Made by a program: the position numbers and the translations under genes
Notes under the pieces: model-generated
Seen by the model: the letters and a program-made list of their open reading frames with translations, nothing else
Told to the model about the DNA's origin: nothing
The model's database searches: none
Assembly (NCBI GenBank): GCA_963663365.2
Contig: CAXXIH010000008.1
Location: 1,984,001-2,048,000 of the forward strand
Reading direction: 5' to 3'
Length of the DNA stretch: 64,000 nt
Origin: G963663365 sp963663365
GTDB lineage: Bacteria; Hinthialibacterota; Hinthialibacteria; Hinthialibacterales; G963663365
Shown: positions 35,432 through 43,336 of the stretch, one piece after another
Numbering within the stretch: position 1 is the stretch's first letter
How the letters are laid out: every line of letters starts with the position of its first letter

Positions 35432-36697
35432 TTACACATCTAATTTGACCTCCACGTTTTCACCATGGAACACATCCGAATCAATGTGCTTTTCCTTGGC
35501 TGCGACAATCGTCATGCAAGTACAATCACTCCATACATTGGTCATGGTCCGGGCCATATCCAAGACGCGGTCCACAGCCCAAATCATCCCGGTGGCCTCC
35601 AGTGGCAATCCCACTGCACGGAAGATAATAACCATCATGACCAAACCTGCATGGGGGATCCCCGCCGCGCCAATCGATACAAGCAATGCCGTAAAGATGA
35701 TCGTAAGTTGATGTGCAACGGTAAGGTCATGTCCTAAAACCTGGGCAATGAAGATAACGGCTACACACTCATAAAGCGCCGTGCCATCCATATTGACGGT
35801 TGCCCCAAGGGGTAAAACAAAACTGTTAACGCGTTTATCCACACCTGCCCTCTGTTCGGCACAGGCCATGGTCAACGGCAATGTGGCGCTGCTTGATGCC
35901 GTAGAAAAGGCAGTAAGCAGAGCGGGAGACATGGCAGACATCAGCTGCCATGGAGACAAAGAAGTGAATGTTTTGAGCAAAAGCGGCAAAACAATAAAGA
36001 AATGCACCGCCAATGCCAAAAGGACAGTAATGAAATACTTGGCGAGGGGTATAAACGCATCGAAGCCGGTATCGATAATCAGATTCAGAACAAGACAAAA
36101 AACGCCATACGGAGCGAGGCTGATGATAAACATCGTCATCGCCATGACGACGTCGAGTATCGCACGAAAGAAATCGACAATTCGATTCCGGGCGTCTTCG
36201 GAAACAGAAAATGAAAAGACCGCAAAACATACCGTAAAAAAGATGATTGCGATCATATCTTGTGTGGCCAGCGCCTGTATGAAGTTTTTGGGAATGATAC
36301 GAAGAATAAGTTCATCCCACGACCCGGAGGGACCAATGGAATCCTGGCCGGATTCAGGCAGAGGGATATTGCTGCCCACACCGGGTTGGATCACATTCAC
36401 CAACATGCAACCGGTCAAAATAGCCAAAAGGGAACTTAGAAAATAAAACGCGACTGTGCGTAATCCCATACGGCCAAGGCCGCGCAGCCGGCCTTCACCC
36501 ACAATCCCGCAAATAAGCGAGCACACCACAACCGGAATTACAATCATGGAGAGAAGTCTCAAGAATATTTGCGCGACAAGATTTAATGCGGGTTTGAGAT
36601 AGACAACCGCCCAGGCTTGAAGTCCGGCCATCTGCAAGAAAATTCCCAAAATCGCGGCAATGGCCAAACCCAATAGGATTTTCGTGTGCAATTTCAC
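35432..36697 (-). CDS. Dicarboxylate/amino-acid:cation symporter (DAACS)
   Basis: A 421-residue transporter of the GltP/DctA glutamate-aspartate or C4-dicarboxylate type. Family signs are the serine-rich re-entrant loop (AFSTASSSATLPLTMACAE), LGATVNMDGTALYECVA with NMDGT, the second hairpin AAGIPHAGLVMMVIIFRAVG and RVLDMARTMTNVWSDC. About eight helices plus hairpins are predicted. It starts with GTG at 36697 behind AGAGG. Whether it prefers glutamate, aspartate or C4 acids cannot be decided. It sits on its own, upstream of kdsB. Confidence 0.94.
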   Translation of the reverse strand: MKLHTKILLGLAIAAILGIFLQMAGLQAWAVVYLKPALNLVAQIFLRLLSMIVIPVVVCSLICGIVGEGRLRGLGRMGLRTVAFYFLSSLLAILTGCMLVNVIQPGVGSNIPLPESGQDSIGPSGSWDELILRIIPKNFIQALATQDMIAIIFFTVCFAVFSFSVSEDARNRIVDFFRAILDVVMAMTMFIISLAPYGVFCLVLNLIIDTGFDAFIPLAKYFITVLLALAVHFFIVLPLLLKTFTSLSPWQLMSAMSPALLTAFSTASSSATLPLTMACAEQRAGVDKRVNSFVLPLGATVNMDGTALYECVAVIFIAQVLGHDLTVAHQLTIIFTALLVSIGAAGIPHAGLVMMVIIFRAVGLPLEATGMIWAVDRVLDMARTMTNVWSDCTCMTIVAAKEKHIDSDVFHGENVEVKLDV

Positions 36698-36945
36698 GGA
36701 TAAAACATACCTCTATTAAGCATAATCCAACGCGGAGTACAGGAGTTTAAACCGCCGTCCGCGCTGAAAAATCTTATCATAGATTGGGCACAAATGAGAG
36801 CCATAATTCTTTTGTACACAAAAGGGCTGTATATCTTTGCAAAAATCATCGCGGCAGTCCTTTAGGACTTCACCTACAAGCACGAGACAATTTAAGTGGT
36901 GAGAAACCGCCGGGGATTTTCAATTTGACGGAATAGCGCACAAAT

Positions 36946-37695
36946 CTATGGGCAGTCTACAAGAAGAACCGTCACGTTATCGCTCGCGCCTTCTTCAAGA
37001 ACTCGATCAACAAGCGTTTCGCAAACAAATCCGGGATCGTCACGATGCAAACGCAATTTGGATTGAATTTCCTCATCCGCCAAATGTTCAGTGAGTCCAT
37101 CGGTGCATAACAGCAACCGGTCGCCCGGTTCTATTTCAAACTTCTCAACATCGACGATCACGCCGCTTTCGCCACCTAAAAACCGGGTAATCATATGCCG
37201 GTTAGGATGATAAAGAGCATCTTGAGGATTCAGGACACCGGCTTTAATCATTTCATTAACCCACGAATGGTCGACGGTTACCTGATAGAGAACACTGTCA
37301 CGATAAAGATAAAGCCGGCTGTCACCGGCATGGGCCACACTGGCCGTTGATCCGGTGATCAAGGCGCAGACGACTGTCGTGGCCATGCCGCGAAGACTTG
37401 GATCCGATTCACCCGCTTTGTGGATAAGGCTGTTTGCAGTTTGAATGCTTGCGGAAAGAACACTTCCATGATCAGCGTTAATATTCTTGAGCCTTTCAGG
37501 AACCTCCTCTAAAACAATATCGACAGCCAACTGACTGGCAGTTGATCCGGCCACACTCCCGCCGACTCCATCGGCGACCACAAACAGTCCCAAATCCGCA
37601 TCATAACCAAAGGAATCTTCATTCGCTTGGCGAATCAATCCTTTGTGAGTGTAATGTCCAACACAAAATTCCCCTGCGCCGGCAGCCATAACCAA
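36946..37695 (-). CDS. PP2C-family serine/threonine phosphatase
   Basis: A 249-residue cytoplasmic metal-dependent phosphatase of the Stp/PrpC type. The metal-binding motifs are in order: RQANEDSFGYD, FVVADGVGGSVAG, ATTVVCALI, VAHAGDSRLYLYRD, LLLCTDGLTEHLADEEI and ASDNVTVLLVDCP. No serine kinase is adjacent. Such phosphatases usually reverse PknB-like kinases. The start at 37695 gives MVMAAGAGEFCVGHYTHKGL; the second Met two residues later is possible. Divergent from the TPR lipoprotein gene. Confidence 0.93.
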   Translation of the reverse strand: MVMAAGAGEFCVGHYTHKGLIRQANEDSFGYDADLGLFVVADGVGGSVAGSTASQLAVDIVLEEVPERLKNINADHGSVLSASIQTANSLIHKAGESDPSLRGMATTVVCALITGSTASVAHAGDSRLYLYRDSVLYQVTVDHSWVNEMIKAGVLNPQDALYHPNRHMITRFLGGESGVIVDVEKFEIEPGDRLLLCTDGLTEHLADEEIQSKLRLHRDDPGFVCETLVDRVLEEGASDNVTVLLVDCP

Positions 37696-37862
37696 GTCAT
37701 CCCCATGGAAATTGAAATCTGATAGAACGGCCTATATTCGTAATGTCGCCGTTATTTTTACTATACCAAACATAGAGGATGCGAGGGATTGGCGCCTATT
37801 CAAATGTAAATAAGCGGTTTCTGCGCTACCCGAATGTGGAGTAAGGCTGCTACTCTCATTCT

Positions 37863-39053
37863 ATGCCAGCGTTTCGCGTAATTTTCTTTTTACACACATT
37901 CTTGCTTCTTGGGCTGTTTCTTTCTGGGTGTTCCCGTGCTCCATCCGATCCGATTCAGCGTGCGAATGAAGAGGCAATTGCATTGCTCGAATCAGGCAAT
38001 TACCCCGAGGCGGTGGCCGTCTTTCAAAGGGCCGTCGCCGAGTGGCCTCATGAGCGAAGGTTATGGCTAAATCTTGCGCAAGCCTTGATTTTGTCAAACA
38101 GGATTGGCGAGGCGATGGCCGCCTACGAATCCGCAATTAAAATCAGCCAAGACCTGGGCCCTTCCGCACAGGAATCTGAGGGACGCGACCGGTTAATTGA
38201 ATATGTGATTCTTGCCGTGGACAGAGGAGAATCCTCCCGCGCCTTGGAAATTCTTAACAATTTGCCCTCCGGGGCTCTGGAAACGCCACGCATCCAGCTT
38301 GCCCATGGCTTTCTTGAAATGGCCGAAAAGCGTTACGAGAAGGCGCTATCCGCCTTCGACAAGGCAATCTCACTATGGATTTCATCAGGACAAACTGTCA
38401 ATCCGGACAAACCTTGGGGTAATGTTGGGATAACGGCACGTGTTGGAAAAATCACGGCCTTGGCTGCTCTGCAAGGCCGAGACGATGAAATCGACTCCAT
38501 TTTGGAAGAACTGAAGAACGAAAAACTTTCGTCATCTGCAAGAACCTATTTGGCCAATAGCCTGCTGGCGGCCGGACGATATGAAGAAGCCTTACAACAA
38601 GCCCAAGCAGCCACGGCAGAAGCGCCTGAACAAGGGCGGGGGTGGCATTTGCAGGCACTCGCCCTGGAAGGGATGGGCAAGACCGACGAAGCCATACCGC
38701 CGCTCCTGAAGGCAACGACTGCAAATCACAAGGATCCTGAAGCGGTTTTGCATTATGCGGCAATTATGCTGGAACGCGGACTTGAAGAAGAGGCAATGAA
38801 TGCCCTGGAAAGTCTCATGGACAGCCTTTCTCGCGACGAACACAACCGAGATGCTTCCTCAATAGCCGGTCAAATGAAGCAGGCAGCCGCTGTGCAAACT
38901 GCAATAGGTTCGATTTATGCCCATCGGGGGCAGCGCATAATCGCACAGGATCACCTTATCCAGGCTCTCAAATTGGATCCAGGCAATCAGGAAGCCATCA
39001 ATCTTTACACACAAATAACCGGTAAAACTCCGCCACAACCGATCAGTGACTGA
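37863..39053 (+). CDS. TPR-repeat lipoprotein
   Basis: A 396-residue envelope lipoprotein with signal peptide and lipobox (LLLGLFLSGC, lipidated Cys near residue 23). At least eight tetratricopeptide repeats follow, for example ALLESGNYPEAVAVFQRAVA, GFLEMAEKRYEKALSAFDKA and ALALEGMGKTDEAIPPLLKA. This predicts a periplasmic scaffold with no catalytic residues. It is 103 bp upstream of ridA. TPR lipoproteins in diderms often support Bam, pilus or secretion machines, but no partner is shown here. Confidence 0.85.
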   Translation: MPAFRVIFFLHTFLLLGLFLSGCSRAPSDPIQRANEEAIALLESGNYPEAVAVFQRAVAEWPHERRLWLNLAQALILSNRIGEAMAAYESAIKISQDLGPSAQESEGRDRLIEYVILAVDRGESSRALEILNNLPSGALETPRIQLAHGFLEMAEKRYEKALSAFDKAISLWISSGQTVNPDKPWGNVGITARVGKITALAALQGRDDEIDSILEELKNEKLSSSARTYLANSLLAAGRYEEALQQAQAATAEAPEQGRGWHLQALALEGMGKTDEAIPPLLKATTANHKDPEAVLHYAAIMLERGLEEEAMNALESLMDSLSRDEHNRDASSIAGQMKQAAAVQTAIGSIYAHRGQRIIAQDHLIQALKLDPGNQEAINLYTQITGKTPPQPISD

Positions 39054-39156
39054 TAGAGTGATATTGCCTCAAATTCTCAAAAAGTATGATTCGGATCAGT
39101 CAATGACAATCACTGGCTCATAGACTTTGAATAAAGGTCCAGGAGGAAAATGAATC

Positions 39157-39564
39157 ATGGCGCCTGTTCAAAAGAGAACGATAACTTCCCCTATCGGCCC
39201 ATCGGGATTGGGGCCTTATAGCCCTGCCTTACAGGTGGGCAATACGCTGTACATCTCGGGGCAAATTGGAGTCGATCCGCGCACAAACGAAGTCGTGCGG
39301 GAATCCTTTGAAGCCCAGGCACTTCAGGCATTCCGAAATCTTCGAGCATTGCTGGCCGCCGCCGGTGGCTCTCATCGAGATGTTGTGAAGGTATGTGTAT
39401 TTTTAACAGACATCTCAAAGTTCGCGGAACTCAATGCAATCTATAAAAAACAGTTTGAGGCACCCTATCCGGCGCGCACAACACTCGGTGTAAAAGAATT
39501 ACCGTTAGGCGTAGAAATTGAGATTGATGCTATTGCCGAGCTCTCGGATCGCTTGACCCGGTAG
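39157..39564 (+). CDS. ridA: RidA/YjgF-family enamine/imine deaminase
   Basis: A 135-residue small trimeric enzyme that hydrolyses reactive imines and enamines (such as 2-aminoacrylate) released by PLP enzymes. It starts at ATG 39157, 10 bases after AGGAGG. It has VGNTLYISGQIGVDPRTNEV, VVKVCVFLTDISKFAELNAI and the catalytic Arg in PARTTLGVKELPLGVEIEID with the conserved Glu. Its C-terminal codons contain the -35 box of the RNA gene that follows. Confidence 0.95.
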   Translation: MAPVQKRTITSPIGPSGLGPYSPALQVGNTLYISGQIGVDPRTNEVVRESFEAQALQAFRNLRALLAAAGGSHRDVVKVCVFLTDISKFAELNAIYKKQFEAPYPARTTLGVKELPLGVEIEIDAIAELSDRLTR

Positions 39565-39581
39565 AAGGGCTGCGTCAAGAT
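39553..39581 (+). promoter_or_regulatory. Promoter of the 6S-like RNA gene
   Basis: TTGACC (39553-39558) is followed after 17 bases by CAAGAT (39576-39581), which would start transcription about six bases later at 39588, the first base of the predicted RNA stem. The -10 box is weak. The -35 lies in the ridA coding sequence. Confidence 0.4.
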
Positions 39582-39587
39582 GCTTTT

Positions 39588-39771
39588 GCCCTGCAGTGAC
39601 GGTGAAACGTCGAAACGGTCTGAGGCGATAGCAATATTTCGGGAACCATTCCCATTGTCACAGATTCAGGCCCACAGCCTTTACTGAGGGTAGGATCTCG
39701 CTTGACAGTGCCTTGGGTCCCACCTGTGGCGTTAGGTCTCAAACGCTAACACGTTCACCGCACTGAAGGGC
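39588..39771 (+). ncRNA. ssrS: 6S RNA candidate
   Basis: A 184-nt segment with no reading frame folds as a long closed rod. GCCCT-gc-AGTG-a-CGGTGAaACG (39588-39609) pairs with CGTTCACCGCACT-ga-AGGGC (39752-39771). An internal bubble follows, with CTGAGGCGATAGCAATATTTC on its 5' side, close to the conserved CTGAGCCGATA of gammaproteobacterial 6S RNA. An inner stem (GGGAACC with GGGTCCC, TGTCA with TGACA) carries the terminal loop. The size equals E. coli 6S RNA. A T-rich stretch follows at 39772. 6S RNA mimics an open promoter and traps sigma-70 RNA polymerase in stationary phase. The identity rests on structure and motif, not on a covariance search. Confidence 0.65.
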
Positions 39772-39895
39772 TTTACTACGTTTTTGATGCTGTTGCGAAT
39801 CCATTTTTTTAAACCTTAAACGTAAACGGATTCCATCGCATGAAAATATTAAGAAGACCGATAGTTTTCGGCCCTATTGAATAGGTATAGAACTC

Positions 39896-40483
39896 ATGAA
39901 CTTTCGTTTGATCTGCACAATTCTAATCGCTTGCGTTATGACAATGCCGGTTCAATTTTCTAGTGCACAGGATGCCAATAACGCTGATGTCGGCACGCAG
40001 TTGGAACAAATCATGCAGCTTCTCAAGAAGCAACAAGGCCAGATCGATTCTATGCAGAAGCAGTTGCAGCAGCAGCAAGAGGTTATCGATAATCAACAAG
40101 AGCGGCTGTTGGAGCAAGATAAACAACTTGAGGAACAACAACGCGTCATTGAAGAACAACCAACAGTCAACGATGCCGTAGAAGCGGCCGTACGTTTAAA
40201 TACCGGTAAGAAATTGGAGCACATCGGCCGTTTTGAGGTCAGGCGCCGGGAAGCGAAACCTTACTATTTGAAAGCAATCGAAGAATACATGGTTGTTCTC
40301 AAACAACATCCCACAACTCCACAGGCTCCGGAGTGCGCGTTTCGGACCGGCCGTATCTATCACCAATATCTCGATGAATACAAAAAAGCCCGCGAATTTT
40401 ACGATTTGTTTATGAAAGAATATCCTGATTCGCGTTTCTCGGACGAGGTGCGCAAAGCATTGGCGGACTTGCAAGGGAAGTGA
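39896..40483 (+). CDS. CpoB/YbgF-like periplasmic coiled-coil TPR protein
   Basis: A 195-residue exported protein. The signal peptide is about residues 1-24 (LICTILIACVMTMPVQFSSA). A Gln/Glu-rich coiled coil follows (residues ~35-90, KQQGQIDSMQKQLQQQQEVI), then TPR-like repeats (PYYLKAIEEYMVVLKQHPTT, ECAFRTGRIYHQYLDEYKKA). This matches the plan of YbgF/CpoB, which works with the Tol-Pal system, although no tol genes are near. Its stop overlaps the next start by 4 bp (GTGA). Confidence 0.7.
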   Translation: MNFRLICTILIACVMTMPVQFSSAQDANNADVGTQLEQIMQLLKKQQGQIDSMQKQLQQQQEVIDNQQERLLEQDKQLEEQQRVIEEQPTVNDAVEAAVRLNTGKKLEHIGRFEVRRREAKPYYLKAIEEYMVVLKQHPTTPQAPECAFRTGRIYHQYLDEYKKAREFYDLFMKEYPDSRFSDEVRKALADLQGK

Positions 40484-41814
40484 ATCGCCGCGTACTTATT
40501 TTGACAACAGAGTCATTACCGCCCTGGCCCAGCCCCACTGCAGGGGGCGGAGTACGAGCTTGGAGTTTGGGTGAGGCCCTCGACGAAGCCGGTGTCCAAG
40601 TCACTTATTTAATCCCCAAAAAACTTTGTACTCAGCCGGAAGGGTGGGATCCTCTTAAGGTCATCACTTTCGAAAACCACGAATTGGACAATGTGCTGAA
40701 AAGCCAACAAGACGCTGATGTTTTAATCGTTGAACAATGGCAGCCGCTAACTTTGCTCCAATCCCCGCCCCCGTTACCCACTCTCGTTGATTTGCCGGGA
40801 CCGTTGTTTCTGGAATACGTATGGCGCGAACCGGCGCAGCTACCCCGGCATTATGCCGATAAGATTCGATGTCTGTCTTATGCCGATGGGCTATTGACGG
40901 CTTGTCCTGAACAAAGAGGCTATGCGCTCGCATGGGCCGCCGCCGCAGGCCTGAATCTGCACGAATTCCCGATACGAACCGTACCCTTTTGCATGCCTGC
41001 TATGCCGCCCGCCCGTCAGGGCGCACGCGGTGAACCGGCTTCCATTCTGTCAGCTGGGATTTTTTGGCCATGGCAGAAAATGGAAGAAAGCCTGCGTATA
41101 ATTTTAGGCTGCCTGCAAACCGTGGGCGCGGGACGTTTGGTCATTGTGGGAGGATGTCATCCTCACCATCAAGATGCCCCGCAACCGGTGGAGGCAGAAG
41201 AAGAAAGCCACCCTTGGCTTCCGGAGGACATCGCCAATCATCCCCGAGCAGCCCATTTGGGCCTGCTAACATTTTCAGAGTTGGTAGAAGAGATACGGCG
41301 ATCAACAGTATCAGTTGATCTGGGCGCACAGACGGTTGAAAGAGAATTAGCTTTGGCCGTACGTACCGGCGTGGCCTTGTGGGTGGGATGCCCGATAATG
41401 GTGCGGCCTTGGTCTTTGTGGGCGCCGCTTATTGAAAAACATAATGCGGGTTGGATCATCGAGGATATCGAATCTAAGGATTTCAAAAATCTGATTGAGG
41501 GTTTGGCCCGGGGGCAGGTGGATGTCATATCCAAGCGGCGTGGAGCGGCAGAACTCGCACAAACACATATGATTCCCTCCCAATGCATTCGACCGCTGCT
41601 GGATTGGATTCAGTCTCCTCCCCGGCGAATGGAAAACACACCGCTGCTGGATGAACGGTTCAGGCAGTTGGATAACGAACGTCTGGAATTGCGCCGCGAG
41701 TTGGATTCGGTCGCCCACGAGTTCCAACGCGCGAGCCACGATCTGGAATCCATCCGCAACAATCCGCTGTTTAGACTATACAAACGTATGCAGGGATTGC
41801 TTGGCAACAGCTAA
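40480..41814 (+). CDS. Glycosyltransferase, GT-B fold with coiled-coil tail
   Basis: A 444-residue protein starting at GTG 40480, coupled to the CpoB-like gene. The N-terminus (RRVLILTTESLPPWPSPTAGGGVRAWS) is the GT4-type acceptor domain with a glycine loop. The donor-half motifs are weaker than in the 22-25 kb enzymes (LSAGIFWPWQKMEESLRII, VSVDLGAQTVERELALAVRTG). Residues ~390-430 form a coiled coil (RLELRRELDSVAHEFQRASH). Similar proteins appear in glycan loci as sugar transferases of unknown linkage. Confidence 0.7.
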   Translation: MNRRVLILTTESLPPWPSPTAGGGVRAWSLGEALDEAGVQVTYLIPKKLCTQPEGWDPLKVITFENHELDNVLKSQQDADVLIVEQWQPLTLLQSPPPLPTLVDLPGPLFLEYVWREPAQLPRHYADKIRCLSYADGLLTACPEQRGYALAWAAAAGLNLHEFPIRTVPFCMPAMPPARQGARGEPASILSAGIFWPWQKMEESLRIILGCLQTVGAGRLVIVGGCHPHHQDAPQPVEAEEESHPWLPEDIANHPRAAHLGLLTFSELVEEIRRSTVSVDLGAQTVERELALAVRTGVALWVGCPIMVRPWSLWAPLIEKHNAGWIIEDIESKDFKNLIEGLARGQVDVISKRRGAAELAQTHMIPSQCIRPLLDWIQSPPRRMENTPLLDERFRQLDNERLELRRELDSVAHEFQRASHDLESIRNNPLFRLYKRMQGLLGNS

Positions 41815-41844
41815 AAAAACGGGAAACAGCGTACGCTGTTTCCC
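41814..41844 (-). terminator. Rho-independent terminator of cheW
   Basis: A perfect 24-bp palindrome (41821-41844; arms GGGAAACAGCGT and its complement). On the minus strand it is followed by GTTTTTTT, a classic terminator for cheW. The convergent glycosyltransferase gene ends 7 bp from the stem and may be stopped by it from the other side. Confidence 0.85.
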
Positions 41845-41876
41845 GCGGTTCATGAATTCCAAAAACGTGATGAATC

Positions 41877-42380
41877 CTAGTTCGAGACGGCTTCCTGTAA
41901 TTCCAAAGTTTCTTCTGCAGAAAGGACTTTGTCGATTTCCAGCAGAATAATCAGCCGGTCATCCAGTTTGCCCATACCGCGAATAAAATCGGTACGAACG
42001 GTGGTTCCTAGTTCCGGAGCCGGATCGATGCGTGAATCATCGATATTGATGACCTCACTGACTTCATCCACTACCATACCCATGCTCTGTCCGTTGGCTT
42101 CCACAACGATAATGCGGGTATGACGATCCGTTTCCTGCTCAGCAAGACCAAACTTGCGACGCAGATCGATTACCGGCATAACCCGTCCGCGAAGATTGAG
42201 AACCCCCCGTACAAATTCCGAGCTCTGCGGAACACGAGTGAGCTGTTCAAAGCGTATGATCTCTTGCACACGCATGATGGGAACACCATATTCCTCATTG
42301 GCTAAAATAAAGCTTACATACTGCTCGGCATCCGAAATCATGTCATCACGTCTCACATCCTTTTGGGTCTCTGTTGCCAT
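41877..42380 (-). CDS. cheW: CheW-type chemotaxis coupling protein
   Basis: A 167-residue SH3-like CheW domain, which normally bridges CheA kinase to chemoreceptors. Visible motifs are YVSFILANEEYGVPIMRVQE, RVPQSSEFVRGVLNLRGRVM, PVIDLRRKFGL and GMVVDEVSEVINID. There is no CheA, MCP or CheY in the window; cheD lies 77 bp upstream on the same strand. The protein could serve chemotaxis, or a non-flagellar Che-like system as in twitching or development. The strong terminator after it ends the transcript. Confidence 0.93.
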   Translation of the reverse strand: MATETQKDVRRDDMISDAEQYVSFILANEEYGVPIMRVQEIIRFEQLTRVPQSSEFVRGVLNLRGRVMPVIDLRRKFGLAEQETDRHTRIIVVEANGQSMGMVVDEVSEVINIDDSRIDPAPELGTTVRTDFIRGMGKLDDRLIILLEIDKVLSAEETLELQEAVSN

Positions 42381-42457
42381 CGGCTTTCCTCCAACTTCTT
42401 TAAAATCCTTTCAAATACTCCCACACCAAACCGGGTAATGCCACAATCGATTCCGAT

Positions 42458-42976
42458 CTAATCGGAAATGCGCTGGAATCGCGGTTCCAAGGGATACCAG
42501 TCGCCGCGCCGTATCGTCTGTACCTTCAAGACGCCCGTATGGCCGGTACTGGTATCAAAAACAACCTTTCGTCCTCTCATGCCACCCGTATCTTCCGACA
42601 CAATGTTAATCCCTGCCCGTTTTAGCGAGCGCTGTGCCGCTTTAACGTTATCGTCACCCAGATAGGGTTTCTCGGCGGCATGCGGGTGCGCACCTCCTAA
42701 GATCTGGGCCTCCAAATCCTGAGGCCTTGATCCTTTGCTTTTTAGAATTCGAACCAGGGCTGCGGTGGCAACATTTCCAAAACGAGGCGTCGCCTTTGTG
42801 CGATCCTTGGTTCGAGGGCTCATAAAATGAGCCATTCCTCCAATCGCTAATCTTCGATCCCAAATCACAACTGCGGCGCACGTTCCCAATACGCACCGTA
42901 TCAAGGTTGGTTCAACCGCCACATAAAGATGGCCGGGGTGCAGAAGAAAATCGTTTTTGACAATATTCTTCGACAT
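42458..42976 (-). CDS. cheD: CheD-type chemoreceptor glutamine deamidase
   Basis: About 172 residues from ATG 42976 (MSKNIVKNDFLLHPGHLYVA). CheD deamidates glutamines of chemoreceptors and interacts with CheC. The catalytic Cys33 (VLGTCAAVVIWD) and His50 (GGMAHFMSP) are in place, together with ILGGAHPHAA and the SLKRAGINIVSEDTGGMRGR stretch. The usual GSC is GTC here. It is transcribed with cheW just downstream. The receptor target is not in the window. Confidence 0.88.
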   Translation of the reverse strand: MSKNIVKNDFLLHPGHLYVAVEPTLIRCVLGTCAAVVIWDRRLAIGGMAHFMSPRTKDRTKATPRFGNVATAALVRILKSKGSRPQDLEAQILGGAHPHAAEKPYLGDDNVKAAQRSLKRAGINIVSEDTGGMRGRKVVFDTSTGHTGVLKVQTIRRGDWYPLEPRFQRISD

Positions 42977-43336
42977 AGTCTCGCCAAAATCCGCAAAGAA
43001 TCCTTCTACCAATAGAATATGAATCAACCGACCGGACTAAAAGCTCTATTGGAATCGCTGGATTCATTTGCTGTTTGGTTCTGCCCCAACCTCCTTTCTG
43101 AGGTTTGCATCCGGGCATACTTATAGAGTCGCCTGCTTGTTGGACCAATCCAATCGGAGCGATAAGCGGTTCGTTATGATTCGTGAAGTCCGGGTGAATC
43201 TATTGTACCGCCGGATTTTGGAGATGCGGCGCCTGATGCCAAAAAAATTAAAAACCAGGATAGACAAACAGAAACATCCCGCGCTGCTCACACAGAGGGA
43301 AATAAAAAAAGCAAGATTGACGATCAATCGAGCAAA
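42977..43336. other. Intergenic, no supported gene
   Basis: A 360-bp gap between pgi and cheD, both on the minus strand. It holds a 6-bp hairpin (AACCTC at 43088-43093 with GAGGTT at 43100-43105) and a short basic plus-strand frame with no ribosome site or known family. Nothing else was recognised. Confidence 0.4.
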
